A stretch of DNA of 64,000 bases, taken from positions 992,001 to 1,056,000 of the forward strand of contig NZ_PDJQ01000001.1 in assembly GCF_002563855.1 (NCBI RefSeq). The letters are read 5' to 3'. Positions 34,164-42,424 of the stretch are shown here, in pieces. Positions within the stretch are counted from its first letter, which is position 1. The number at the start of each line of letters is the position of its first letter. A model generated the notes under the pieces. It saw nothing but the letters and a program-made list of their open reading frames with translations, did no database searches and was not told the DNA's origin. The position numbers and the translations under genes are program-made. Source of the DNA: Tepidiforma thermophila. Lineage in GTDB: Bacteria > Chloroflexota > Dehalococcoidia > Tepidiformales > Tepidiformaceae.

Positions 34164-34679
34164 ATGAGCGCAACATCCCCCGATTTTCCCGGGGGGCTGC
34201 ACCCCGAACGCCCACCGCATCCTCTTCTACCCCATATCGCGCCCGTCTTCGTCGGGCTCGGCACAACCTTTGCCTTCCCCATCCTGCAGGCTGCCGGCGA
34301 GGCCCAGGGCACCGGAGTCACCCGATTCGCCATCCGCACCACTGGACGGCTCGAAACGCTCATCGTAAAACCCGCCGTCGTCCCCCTCTTGCTCATGGGG
34401 GTTGGCCTCATCTTCGACGACCACACCGGCTACCGCGACGACTTCCCGCTCTGGCTCGGCGTCGCCATCGCCTGGTTCCTCGCGGCCTTCACCCTCTCCA
34501 GCGTCGTCCAGCGCCGGAACCTCTCCCGGGCCCCCCAGCTCCTCGACGGTACGCCCGACGATGCACCCCTCCCCGCAGGCTACCTCGCCCACGCCCCGCG
34601 CATCAGGGTCGTCGGCGCCATCCTCGGGGCGTCTGCCCTCGGTATCCTCTTCCTGATGGTCTGGAAGCCCGGCCAGTAG
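34164..34679 (+). CDS. Four-helix membrane protein, DUF2269-like
   Basis: 171 residues. Hydrophobic segments HIAPVFVGLGTTFAFPILQA, VVPLLLMGVGLIF, LWLGVAIAWFLAAFTL and VVGAILGASALGILFLM; RLETLIVKPAVVPLLL resembles the DUF2269 core. Function unknown. The start is uncertain, as there is no clear ribosome site. It diverges from the GGDEF-EAL gene and converges with the CitE-like gene. Confidence 0.7.
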   Translation: MSATSPDFPGGLHPERPPHPLLPHIAPVFVGLGTTFAFPILQAAGEAQGTGVTRFAIRTTGRLETLIVKPAVVPLLLMGVGLIFDDHTGYRDDFPLWLGVAIAWFLAAFTLSSVVQRRNLSRAPQLLDGTPDDAPLPAGYLAHAPRIRVVGAILGASALGILFLMVWKPGQ

Positions 34680-34680
34680 C

Positions 34681-34729
34681 CCCCGTTCCCCGTTCCCCGC
34701 TCCCCGTTCCCCGTTCCCCGCTCCCCGCC
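34681..34729. repeat. Heptamer array (CCCCGTT/CCCCGCT)
   Basis: Seven tandem 7-bp units alternate CCCCGTT and CCCCGCT just after the DUF2269-like stop. The complementary strand has regularly spaced GGGG runs. Confidence 0.9.
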
Positions 34730-34736
34730 ACAGCAA

Positions 34737-34763
34737 ACGGCCCGGGGCATCAGCCCGGGCCGT
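34737..34763 (-). terminator. Terminator between convergent genes
   Basis: ACGGCCCGGG and CCCGGGCCGT pair around a 7-nt loop; on the minus strand TTTGCTG follows. It lies 23 bp beyond the CitE-like gene and may serve both directions. Confidence 0.7.
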
Positions 34764-34786
34764 CGTCTGTCTGTCGCCGCGCCGGC

Positions 34787-35794
34787 TCAGTTCTGGGCCG
34801 CGACCGCGTCCGGGAAGAACGCCCGCATCACCTCGTCGCTCAGCGGCACATTCTGGATGCGCGCCCGCTGCAGCGTCTCCCAGTAGTACCGGTAGGTCGC
34901 GCGGTCGTGAAGGTTCCCCTCGTGCTGGATCGGCCCCCAGTCAGCCGCATACGCCTTCAGCAGGATCGCCTGCGCCTCCTCCACCTCGTCGTGCGACGGC
35001 GCCATCGCCCGCGTAATCGGCTCAATCTGCGCCGGGTAAATACTCCACATCCGCAGGAAGCCGAACTCCATCCGCGCCCGCCGTGCGTCGTTGTAGATGA
35101 ACTCCGTGTCCTTCAGCTCCAGCGTCACGTTGTGCGCCGGCACCACGCCGTTCGCCAGCGCGGCCGCCACCATCTCCGCCTTCGCGCGCCGCAGCAGCGC
35201 GTGGTCGAACTGGTGCGGCGACCGCATCGCATACGACGGGATCGCCCCGTGGTGCGCGCTCACAAAGTCCATCAGCCCGAAGTCGAGCACCTGCACATTC
35301 GGCAGCGTTGCGATCTCCCACACCTCCCGCAGCGCCCCGTGCGTCTCAATCAGCGCATGGATCGGGATCTCCCTCCGGATCCCCGCCCGAGCTGCCGTGT
35401 TCCGGATGTACTCGATCATCTCGGCGAGCTCCCGCGCCCGCACCGTCTTCGGAATCGTGATGTAGGCGATCCGCTCGCCCGCCGCCGGCACGATGATGTC
35501 GACGTCCGCCTTCCAGTGCTCGTGCGTGTAGTCGTGGATGCGCACGCCCGCCATGTTGTGCTGGTTCAGCGGGCTGTTCTGCATCCGCACCACCATCTCC
35601 GCGTGCTCCCGCTCGCGGCCCGTCGGCGCGCCATCCTCGCAGTCCATCGTAATATCGAAGACGCCCCCCATCCTGTTTTGCAGCTCGAGCGCCTTCGCGA
35701 TGCGCTCCTCCGTGCCGGCGAAGTGCTCGCAGGTCGGGATGATGGGGAACGGCTTTTCGCCCTCGAAAAGAACCTCGTTCGGGTGACGTGGCAT
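34787..35794 (-). CDS. HpcH/HpaI aldolase, CitE/malyl-CoA-lyase-like
   Basis: 335 residues. The TIM-barrel lyase family is shown by GVFDITMDCEDGAPTGRE (Mg2+-binding Glu/Asp), ITIPKTVRARELAEMI, HALIETHGALREVWEIA (active-site Glu) and LDFGLMDFVSAHHG. Members cleave or form beta-hydroxy acyl-CoAs such as malyl-CoA or citramalyl-CoA. The exact substrate is unresolved. ATG 35794 preferred over TTG 35806; neither has a clear ribosome site. Divergent from recF. Confidence 0.85.
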   Translation of the reverse strand: MPRHPNEVLFEGEKPFPIIPTCEHFAGTEERIAKALELQNRMGGVFDITMDCEDGAPTGREREHAEMVVRMQNSPLNQHNMAGVRIHDYTHEHWKADVDIIVPAAGERIAYITIPKTVRARELAEMIEYIRNTAARAGIRREIPIHALIETHGALREVWEIATLPNVQVLDFGLMDFVSAHHGAIPSYAMRSPHQFDHALLRRAKAEMVAAALANGVVPAHNVTLELKDTEFIYNDARRARMEFGFLRMWSIYPAQIEPITRAMAPSHDEVEEAQAILLKAYAADWGPIQHEGNLHDRATYRYYWETLQRARIQNVPLSDEVMRAFFPDAVAAQN

Positions 35795-35967
35795 GGCGTG
35801 GTCCAATCAGGTGGAGTAATTGATGCGGCAGGCCGCCACGGCCGCAGGCCGCCGGCCGGACACTCCCCCAAGTATGCCCGCCCCACTCCCCTCGGTGAAG
35901 CGGCGCGAGCCGCCCGCCGCCCGGTCAAGCCCCGGAAAAAATAAGCCCAAAGCTAACGAACCCGGGC

Positions 35968-35973
35968 TATAAT
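35968..35973 (+). promoter_or_regulatory. -10 box (TATAAT) of recF
   Basis: Perfect TATAAT ending 11 nt before the recF GTG; transcription would start 4-5 nt upstream of the start codon, leaving almost no leader. Confidence 0.65.
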
Positions 35974-35984
35974 ACTCATCCACC

Positions 35985-37154
35985 GTGTTTATCTTTGACC
36001 TCGAGCTCGTCAACTTCCGCAACTACGTCCGCGCACACATCCGCCTCGACCGCGGCCTCAACCTCTTCGTTGGCGATAACGCCCAGGGCAAAAGCAACCT
36101 GCTCGAGGCCATCTACCTCCTCTCCACCCTTCGCTCCAGCCGCGCCAGCCAGGACTCCGACCTCGTCCGCCGCGACATCCTCGAATCCGACTTCCCCGTC
36201 GCCCGCCTCGCCTGCCAGGTCGAACGCGCAGCCGGCAACCTCGCCCTCGAACTCGCCATCATCGGCCGCACCATCGACCCGGCCCACCGCGCCGGCAAGC
36301 GCGTCCGCGTCAACGGCGTCCCCCGCAAGGCCTCCGAGGCCGTCGGCCAGCTCTGCGCCGTCCTCTTCACCACCCTCGATATCGACATCGTCGCCGGCCC
36401 CCCGCTCATGCGCCGCCGCTACCTCGACATGATGATCTCCCAGGTCGACCGCGGCTACCTCCGCGCCATGCAGAAATACGCCCGCGTCATCCAGCAGCGC
36501 AACAGCCTCCTCAAGCGCATCCAGGCCCGCGAAGCCCAGGCCCACGAACTCACCTTCTGGGACCAGGAGCTCGCCCACGCCGGCGGCACCATCTACTGGG
36601 CCCGCGCCGATGCCCTCGGCCACCTCGCCCTCCAGGCCGAACAGCAGATGGAGCGCCTCTCCGATGGCCTCGAATCGCTCACCCTCATCTACCGCCCCTC
36701 CATCGGCGGGCTCGACCAGTACGATGCCCCCATCGACGACGCCGAGTGGACCGGCCGCATGATCAGAGCCCTCCAGGCCGCCCGCCCCAGGGAGATCGCC
36801 GCCGGCGCCACCCTCGTCGGGCCCCACCGCGACGACGTCGAAATCCTCATCGACGGCATGCCCGCCGACGCCTTCGCATCCCGCGCCCAGCAGCGCACCG
36901 CCGCACTCGCCATGCGCCTCGCCGAGGCCAGCTACCTCCGCCGGGCACTCGGCGACGACCCCGTCGTCCTCCTCGATGACGTCCTCAGCGAACTCGACGC
37001 CCGCCGCCGCCGCGCACTCCTCGAATACATCGACACCTTCCAGCAGACCCTCGTCACCACTGCCGACCCCGACCGCCTGCGCGACATCTACACCCGCGCC
37101 TCAGGCCGCTTCGTCGTCAACGCCGGCACCATCACCCGCTTCGAAGGCGAATAG
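35985..37154 (+). CDS. recF: DNA replication/repair protein RecF
   Basis: 389 residues. N-terminal LELVNFRNYV and Walker A GDNAQGKSN at 30-38; the ABC-like signature region is AAGATLVGPHRDDVEIL with SRAQQRTAALAMRLAE; Walker B is VVLLDDVLSELD near 328. RecF loads RecA onto gapped DNA with RecO and RecR. GTG start with a near-leaderless promoter. It is not adjacent to dnaA/dnaN; gyrB is 30 kb away in the same direction, so the classic dnaA-dnaN-recF-gyrB block has been dispersed. Confidence 0.96.
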   Translation: MFIFDLELVNFRNYVRAHIRLDRGLNLFVGDNAQGKSNLLEAIYLLSTLRSSRASQDSDLVRRDILESDFPVARLACQVERAAGNLALELAIIGRTIDPAHRAGKRVRVNGVPRKASEAVGQLCAVLFTTLDIDIVAGPPLMRRRYLDMMISQVDRGYLRAMQKYARVIQQRNSLLKRIQAREAQAHELTFWDQELAHAGGTIYWARADALGHLALQAEQQMERLSDGLESLTLIYRPSIGGLDQYDAPIDDAEWTGRMIRALQAARPREIAAGATLVGPHRDDVEILIDGMPADAFASRAQQRTAALAMRLAEASYLRRALGDDPVVLLDDVLSELDARRRRALLEYIDTFQQTLVTTADPDRLRDIYTRASGRFVVNAGTITRFEGE

Positions 37155-37188
37155 CCGCCAGCCGGGCCCGTTTCGCCGACAGCACGAA

Positions 37189-37213
37189 GGGCGGCTCCTC
37201 AAAGGAGCCGCCC
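37189..37213. terminator. Terminator between recF and the DUF4397 gene
   Basis: GGGCGGCTCC/GGAGCCGCCC stem with a 5-nt loop, 35 bp after recF; no strong T-run on either side. Confidence 0.65.
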
Positions 37214-37248
37214 CTCACCCTTGCCCGCTGTTGCGGGCGCTGCTCCGG

Positions 37249-38103
37249 TTACCGGGAGCGCCGGGCAGCGAAGGCCAGGCCGCCCGAGGCCGCCGCCAGC
37301 GCCAGGCCGGCAGCCAGCATCCACGGCGCGAGCGTCCCGCTGCCCGCGGTCATCGAGTCGCCTGTCCGCGGCGGCGCCGGGGCGGCCGGCGCCGGGGCAT
37401 CCACGAGCGGCACCACCCGCAGCGTCCCGTTGCCCGCGAGGCCCACCGCAACCGCCGTGTACACCGTCCGGGCATCCAGCTTCAGGTTCGGGATGGTCAG
37501 CACCGTCTCCCCGGTCGCATTCACCTTCACGTCGAGGCTGTACGTGCCCGCCGGGACCGGCACGTACGGGCTCACGTTCCGGAAGGCCACGCCGGTGAAG
37601 ACGTTCGTATCGGTGCCCGCCACCGCCACGTTCACCGGCGGCGCATCCGGCGACGCGTGGATCAGGCGGATGTGCGCGTTATTCCCGCTCGGCGTCCCGT
37701 TGTCATCCTCGAAAATCGTCAGCGCCAGCGAGCCGTCGCCAACCCGCCCCGTCGCCAGGACCGTCACGTCCTTGCCGGCCACAACCTCCAGCGTCGCCTG
37801 CAGGGCCGGCGTGCCCGTCCCGTCCGAGGGCGAAACGAACACCTTCACATCGTGCCCGCCCGCAGGCAACGCCACGTACCCCGTAGTGTTCGGGAACGCC
37901 AGCGCCGTGACAGCTTTCTGCCCATCGACAAAAATGTCTACCGGCGGCGTGTCCGGGCTCGCGTGCATGATGCGAACGCGGCCCGTCGCCTGCTGCGCAT
38001 CCGCGCCCTGCGGCGCCATCACCACCCCCGCAGCCAGCGCTGCCACCAGCGCCGCGGCCACGAGGAGCTTCGACCGGGTCATGAATGCCCGTGCCAGGTT
38101 CAT
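37249..38103 (-). CDS. DUF4397 surface protein with sortase-like C-terminal anchor
   Basis: 284 residues. Signal peptide (about 1-36), then two tandem DUF4397 beta-sandwich repeats, each opening with R(I/L)(M/I)HASPD(T/A)PPV(D/N). The C-terminus has PPRTGD, a hydrophobic helix (APWMLAAGLALAAASGGLAF) and RRSR, the order of an LPXTG sorting signal with a weakened motif. Likely wall- or membrane-attached on the outside. GGAGG precedes ATG 38103. It diverges from the ECF sigma gene and may be its target. Confidence 0.87.
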   Translation of the reverse strand: MNLARAFMTRSKLLVAAALVAALAAGVVMAPQGADAQQATGRVRIMHASPDTPPVDIFVDGQKAVTALAFPNTTGYVALPAGGHDVKVFVSPSDGTGTPALQATLEVVAGKDVTVLATGRVGDGSLALTIFEDDNGTPSGNNAHIRLIHASPDAPPVNVAVAGTDTNVFTGVAFRNVSPYVPVPAGTYSLDVKVNATGETVLTIPNLKLDARTVYTAVAVGLAGNGTLRVVPLVDAPAPAAPAPPRTGDSMTAGSGTLAPWMLAAGLALAAASGGLAFAARRSR

Positions 38104-38223
38104 CCTTCGTTCCTCCGTAGTGGTGCGTCTGCAACTGCCGGCCGGCCAGTCGCGTACACCCCATGTACGCACCCTTGACAACACTTCGATCACACACCGC
38201 CGAAACTTCGCGGAGCGCCCCGC

Positions 38224-38778
38224 GTGACAAGCCACTTCGAACGGTTCCGCGCCGGCGACACCGCTGCCTTCGATGCCCTCGTCGCCGAGTACACCGGGCC
38301 CGCCTTCGCCGCAGCCGTCCAGGTCCTGCGCGATCCCTCCCTCGCCGAAGAAGCCGTCCAGGATGCCTTCGTCCGCATCTGGCAGCGGGGCCGCCAGTTC
38401 GACCCCGCACGCGGCAACGAACGCTCCTGGATCCTCGCCATCGCCCGCAACGCCGCAATCGACCTCCTCCGTAAGCGTGCCCGCGCCTTCGAGCGATCGA
38501 TAGACGACGCCCCTTCCGTATATGCACTGCGAGACCCCGACGATACCTGGCAGCTCGTGCTCGCCAGCCTCACCGGGGATCGCGTGCGGCAGGCACTGGA
38601 GGAGCTGCCAGCCGAACAGCAGGACGTCATCGTGCGCGCCTACTACCAGGGCCAGCGCCCCGTCGATATCGCCCGGGAGCTCGGGCTCCCCGAAGGCACC
38701 ATCCGGAGCCGCCTCCGGCTCGCCCTCACCAAACTGCGCGATTCCCTCGCGCCAGTCCGCGAGGCCCTCGAACCATGA
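38224..38778 (+). CDS. ECF RNA polymerase sigma factor
   Basis: 184 residues. Region 2 (AEEAVQDAFVRIWQRGRQFD and GNERSWILAIARNAAIDLLR) and region 4 helix-turn-helix (QRPVDIARELGLPEGTIRSRLRLAL) are complete; a linker of ordinary length separates them. GTG start at 38224. The stop overlaps the ATG of the anti-sigma gene (ATGA). It is most like RskA-controlled SigK-type ECFs from its partner. A TTGACA at 38173 may be part of its promoter, but no matching -10 is seen. Confidence 0.93.
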   Translation: MTSHFERFRAGDTAAFDALVAEYTGPAFAAAVQVLRDPSLAEEAVQDAFVRIWQRGRQFDPARGNERSWILAIARNAAIDLLRKRARAFERSIDDAPSVYALRDPDDTWQLVLASLTGDRVRQALEELPAEQQDVIVRAYYQGQRPVDIARELGLPEGTIRSRLRLALTKLRDSLAPVREALEP

Positions 38779-39488
38779 ACCGCGACCAGGCCCTCGACCT
38801 GCTCCCCGAGTACGCCCTCGGCCTCCTTGAGCCGGAGGAGGCCGAAGCCCTCGAGCGGCTCCTCGCCGCCGATGCCGGGCTGCGCGCCGCCCTCCAGCCC
38901 CTCCTCCAGGCCGCCGAAGCCCTCGCCCACGGCTACGAGGAGCAGCCCCTCCCGCCCGGCGCCGCCGACCGCATCGCCGCCGGCGTCCGCGCACGCCTGC
39001 AGCCGCCCCAGCCTCTCCCCCTCCGCCGGCCGGCCCGCGCCGGCGCCCCCTGGCGCCTCGTTGCCCTCGCCTCCGCCGCGGCGGTCCTCGTCCTCACCGT
39101 CGGCCTTGCCGCCGCCGTCATCGCCTACCTCGACGCCCGCAGCGAAGCCGATGACCTCCGCGCGCAGCTCGCTGCCCGCGCCATCGAAATCCCCCTCTCC
39201 GGCGATGGCGCCCGCGGCGCCGTCTTCGTCGCCTCCGACTTCTCCTTCGCCGTCCTCCGCGTCGTCGGCCTGCCCCCCGCGCCCGAAGGCCACCACTACC
39301 AGGTCTGGAGCGAAGGCCCCTACGGCGCCCGCTCCGCCGCTGACTTCGAAGGCGCCCCCAACGGCGAACTCATCGTTCGCCTGCCCTCCCTCCCGCGCGA
39401 GATGACCCGCATGTTCGTCACCCTCGAGCCGGACGGCGCCGCCGGCGACCGCCCGCAGGGCCCCGAGATCCTGACCTCCCCCCGCTGA
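38775..39488 (+). CDS. RskA-like membrane anti-sigma factor
   Basis: 237 residues. N-terminal cytoplasmic helical domain (1-75, LLPEYALGLLEPEEAEALE) without zinc-binding Cys, one membrane helix (about 97-118), and an extracytoplasmic RskA_C domain (FSFAVLRVVGLPPAPEGHHY; YQVWSEG). It should hold the ECF sigma factor inactive at the membrane until cleaved; the M50 and rhomboid proteases encoded in this window are possible but unproven cutters. Translationally coupled to the sigma gene. Confidence 0.88.
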   Translation: MNRDQALDLLPEYALGLLEPEEAEALERLLAADAGLRAALQPLLQAAEALAHGYEEQPLPPGAADRIAAGVRARLQPPQPLPLRRPARAGAPWRLVALASAAAVLVLTVGLAAAVIAYLDARSEADDLRAQLAARAIEIPLSGDGARGAVFVASDFSFAVLRVVGLPPAPEGHHYQVWSEGPYGARSAADFEGAPNGELIVRLPSLPREMTRMFVTLEPDGAAGDRPQGPEILTSPR

Positions 39489-39531
39489 GCCGCTGGCTTC
39501 TTCCGTGCGGCCCGTTCATGATCGGCGAACC

Positions 39532-40317
39532 ATGCCCACCGATGCCTTCTTCCTCCCCGAGGGCGAGGCCTTCGTGCCCCAGCCCGTCTGCCGCGGCCCG
39601 TGGGACCCGAACTCCCTCCACGGCCGCGTCGTCGCCGGCCTGCTCGGCGCCGAAATCGAACGCCGCCACGCCGAACCGCACCTCCGCGTCGCCCGGATGA
39701 CCGTCGACCTCTGGCGGCTCCCCACCTTCATCCCCATCACCGTCGAGACCGCCGTCCGCCGCGAGGGCAGCCGCATCCGCGTCGTCGATGCCGAGGCCTT
39801 CGCCGGCGGCCAGTCCATCGGCCGCGCCAGCTGCGTCCTCCTCCGCGAAGGCGAACAGCCCCCCGGCGAGGTCTGGGCGCCCCCGCCGTGGGACTTCCCG
39901 CCGCCCTCCGCCCTCCAGCCCGATCCGCGCCCTCCCATCGCCAACGAAGGCTGGCAGCCCATGTGGGAGAGCCGCTCGCAGGGCCGCACGTTTGGGACCG
40001 TCGGCCAGAAGCGCACCTGGATGCGCGAACTCCGCCCTCTTGTCGCCGGCCGCGAACTCACCCCCTTCCAGCGCGTCGCCCTCGCCTGCGATTTCGCCAG
40101 CCCGCTCGCCAACTCCGGCAGCGCCGGCCTCGCCTACATCAACGTCGATATCACCCTCTACCTCCACCGCTACCCCGCCGGGGAGTGGATCGGCTTCGAA
40201 TCCACCGACCACGGCGCCAGCGACGGCATCTGCATGGGCCAGTGCCGCCTCTACGACGAAACCGGGCCGATCGGCGCCGCCACCGTCGCCGGGCTCGCCC
40301 AGCGCCGCCGCAGCTGA
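39532..40317 (+). CDS. Acyl-CoA thioesterase, double-hotdog (TesB-like)
   Basis: 261 residues. Two hotdog halves: the first has LHGRVVAGLLGAEIERRHA and the second SGSAGLAYINVDITLYLHRYP with EWIGFESTDHGASDGICMG. The order matches the thioesterase-like superfamily (Acyl-CoA_thio_3). Likely hydrolyses an acyl-CoA; substrate unknown. ATG 39532 chosen; a GTG 27 nt upstream is possible, and no clear ribosome site exists. It follows the anti-sigma gene by 43 bp. Confidence 0.8.
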   Translation: MPTDAFFLPEGEAFVPQPVCRGPWDPNSLHGRVVAGLLGAEIERRHAEPHLRVARMTVDLWRLPTFIPITVETAVRREGSRIRVVDAEAFAGGQSIGRASCVLLREGEQPPGEVWAPPPWDFPPPSALQPDPRPPIANEGWQPMWESRSQGRTFGTVGQKRTWMRELRPLVAGRELTPFQRVALACDFASPLANSGSAGLAYINVDITLYLHRYPAGEWIGFESTDHGASDGICMGQCRLYDETGPIGAATVAGLAQRRRS

Positions 40318-40341
40318 ACCCGGGGCCGGCGCTTTCCGGCG

Positions 40342-41289
40342 CTACACCCCGGCGTAGCTATGCAGCCCGCTGATCCAGAGGTTCACCCCAAAGTAGGTGA
40401 ACATCACCAGCCCCCACATCACCACCAGCCACCACATCGGGTCCGGCCGCCAGCCGCGCCGCAGCCGCGCCGGAACCAGTCGCCGGATCCCCGGGGCGCC
40501 CGCCACCGAGCCGCTCCCCGCCCGGGCATGGAAGTAGGCCACAAGGCTCAGCCACGTCACCAGCGCGCTCGTCTCCTTCGGGTCCCAGCCCCAGTACCGC
40601 CCCCAAGCGCTGTTCGCCCACCACGCGCCGAGCGCAATCCCCAGTCCCAGCAGCGGAAAGCCGACCAGCACCGCCCGGTGTGCCAGGTCCCCAGCCGCCT
40701 CGGCCGAAGGCAGCGCAGCGAACCGCCGCTTCCCCTCGCCGCCCTGCACCAGGTACACCACCGCGGCGCAGAAGGCCACCGTCAGCACCGCGTACGACAG
40801 CATCATCACCGAGACATGGATCGTCAGCAGCGGACCGTTCTGCAGCGCCGGGATGAGCGGCACAATCTCCTTCGGGAAGGCCGCCGCAATCCCCAGCATC
40901 GCCGACGCGATCGGCAGCACCAGCGCACCGTACCGCCGGTTCCGCGAGGTCCGCTCGAACACGAGGTACGCCGCGCAGATCCCGAACGCGAAGGCCGTCG
41001 TGAACTCGTACAGGTTCGAAAGCGGCGCATAGCCGCGTGCCGCCCACCGCGCCGCAAACCACCCTGCCAGGAACAGCGTCGTCAGCCCCGTAAACGTCGT
41101 CGCGAGGCGGCCAATCCCCGCGTTCGGGCCCCCGGCCGGCAGGCTCACGCTCATCGTGCCCGCGCTCGTCTGCGCCGCCACCCGCCGCACCGCCAGCGCC
41201 GCGCTCCCGAAGTAGCCCCAGTAGAGCACCGCCGCGATCGGCGCGGTCACCACCGAGGTCCAGTACAGGTACAGCGCGAGCTCAGCCAA
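40342..41289 (-). CDS. Cytochrome c biogenesis protein CcsB/CcsA-like
   Basis: 315 residues with about eight membrane helices. The heme-handling motif WGRYWGWDPKETSALVTW is intact, with conserved His in LTIHVSVMMLSYAV and SLVAYFHARA. CcsA-type proteins present heme for attachment to apocytochrome c in system II. A CcsB/Ccs1 partner is not adjacent. TTG start at 41289 with GGGG about 8 nt upstream. The gene converges with the thioesterase. Confidence 0.9.
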   Translation of the reverse strand: MAELALYLYWTSVVTAPIAAVLYWGYFGSAALAVRRVAAQTSAGTMSVSLPAGGPNAGIGRLATTFTGLTTLFLAGWFAARWAARGYAPLSNLYEFTTAFAFGICAAYLVFERTSRNRRYGALVLPIASAMLGIAAAFPKEIVPLIPALQNGPLLTIHVSVMMLSYAVLTVAFCAAVVYLVQGGEGKRRFAALPSAEAAGDLAHRAVLVGFPLLGLGIALGAWWANSAWGRYWGWDPKETSALVTWLSLVAYFHARAGSGSVAGAPGIRRLVPARLRRGWRPDPMWWLVVMWGLVMFTYFGVNLWISGLHSYAGV

Positions 41290-41357
41290 CGTTCGTTCCC
41301 CGTTTCACAAATCCTACCCCGTTTCCTAGCCGCGGTCAGGCAGCATTGCCCCGCCCT

Positions 41358-42323
41358 TTACCCGGTCTCCGCCTCCACGAGCGGGATTGCCCCCTCGATT
41401 GCACCGCGGCACTCCCGCTCGTACCGCGCGGCCCGCCGCAGCGCCATTGCCGCCGCCCGCCGCAGGCCCGGCACCTGGACATTCCCGTGCCCTCCGCTTG
41501 GGAACGGGAAGAGCGTAATCAGCGGCGCAAGCGCCTTCGTCTCCTCTTCCAGCGCCCGCGCCGCCGCCGCAAGCGGCTCCGCCGCCCCCGGCAGGGCCCC
41601 CGCCAGGTCGCGCAGGAAGGCTGCCCCGTCGGTCCGCGCCGCCGCAAGCACCGCCAGCGTGTACGCGTTCCCGGCACGGTCCACCTCCGCCGTCCCTTCG
41701 AGCGCCTCGGCCCACGCCTCGATGCCGCCGGCCCCCCGGGGCTGGCCGTCGGCCGGGCCCTCCTCCCCGCCCAGCAGTGCCGCTGCTGTGCGCAAAGCCT
41801 CAACCACGACCTCCGGCCCGGCTTCCACCGGCTCTACCGGCGCCCAGAGCTCAATCTCCCCGAGCGGCGCCCACGCCTCCCATGCCACGAACGGCCCCAC
41901 CTGTTCCGTGATGACGTCCTGCACAAAGAAGCCGCCCCGTGCCCGGTCGTAGCCGTCGATGATGCCGAACTCGTGCAGGTGGAGGTCCCATCCGATGAGC
42001 GGCACCCCCGCATCCAGCCGCTCCGCCGCCCACGCGATCGCCCGCTCCTTCGTCGCCGCATCCGCCGGACCGGCAAACCGCTCGAACCGCAGCCCCGTCC
42101 GCGCGTAGCGCGCCACCATCGCCGCCCGGTCGAAGCTGGACGGCCCGCTCGGCAGCGCCACGACACCCTCCCGCGTGCCGAGGCAGAAGTGGAACGCATG
42201 CCCCGTCAGCCCCATCACCGCATGCCGCGGCAGGTCGATCCCCGCGTGCCGCAGGATTCCCTCCAGCGCCGCCGCCGCGCTCGTCCAGTTCGGCGCCAGC
42301 TCAATCCCCGGGATCCTTCCCAT
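41358..42323 (-). CDS. BtrH_N / C39-like domain protein of unknown function
   Basis: 321 residues. The N-terminal half resembles the BtrH N-terminal papain-like fold (HAVMGLTGHAFHFCLG; GVPLIGWDLHLHEFGIIDGY), as in butirosin-type acyl handling or inactive C39 proteases. The helical C-terminal half (about 190-310) is Ala/Glu-rich. No signal peptide. No antibiotic or peptide cluster surrounds it. A -10 box 8 nt upstream of ATG 42323 supports this start. Function not assigned. Confidence 0.6.
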   Translation of the reverse strand: MGRIPGIELAPNWTSAAAALEGILRHAGIDLPRHAVMGLTGHAFHFCLGTREGVVALPSGPSSFDRAAMVARYARTGLRFERFAGPADAATKERAIAWAAERLDAGVPLIGWDLHLHEFGIIDGYDRARGGFFVQDVITEQVGPFVAWEAWAPLGEIELWAPVEPVEAGPEVVVEALRTAAALLGGEEGPADGQPRGAGGIEAWAEALEGTAEVDRAGNAYTLAVLAAARTDGAAFLRDLAGALPGAAEPLAAAARALEEETKALAPLITLFPFPSGGHGNVQVPGLRRAAAMALRRAARYERECRGAIEGAIPLVEAETG

Positions 42324-42331
42324 CGCTTTCC

Positions 42332-42337
42332 AGTCTA
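42332..42337 (-). promoter_or_regulatory. Leaderless-type -10 box (TAGACT)
   Basis: TAGACT on the minus strand ends 8 nt before ATG 42323. Confidence 0.45.
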
Positions 42338-42424
42338 GCCTGCCGCCGCTCCCGCCCGGTCGGCTGCCCCCTTGCGCCTTCCCCGCCGATCCGTACGATG
42401 CGGCTTCACCCGCGTGGAGGGCCT

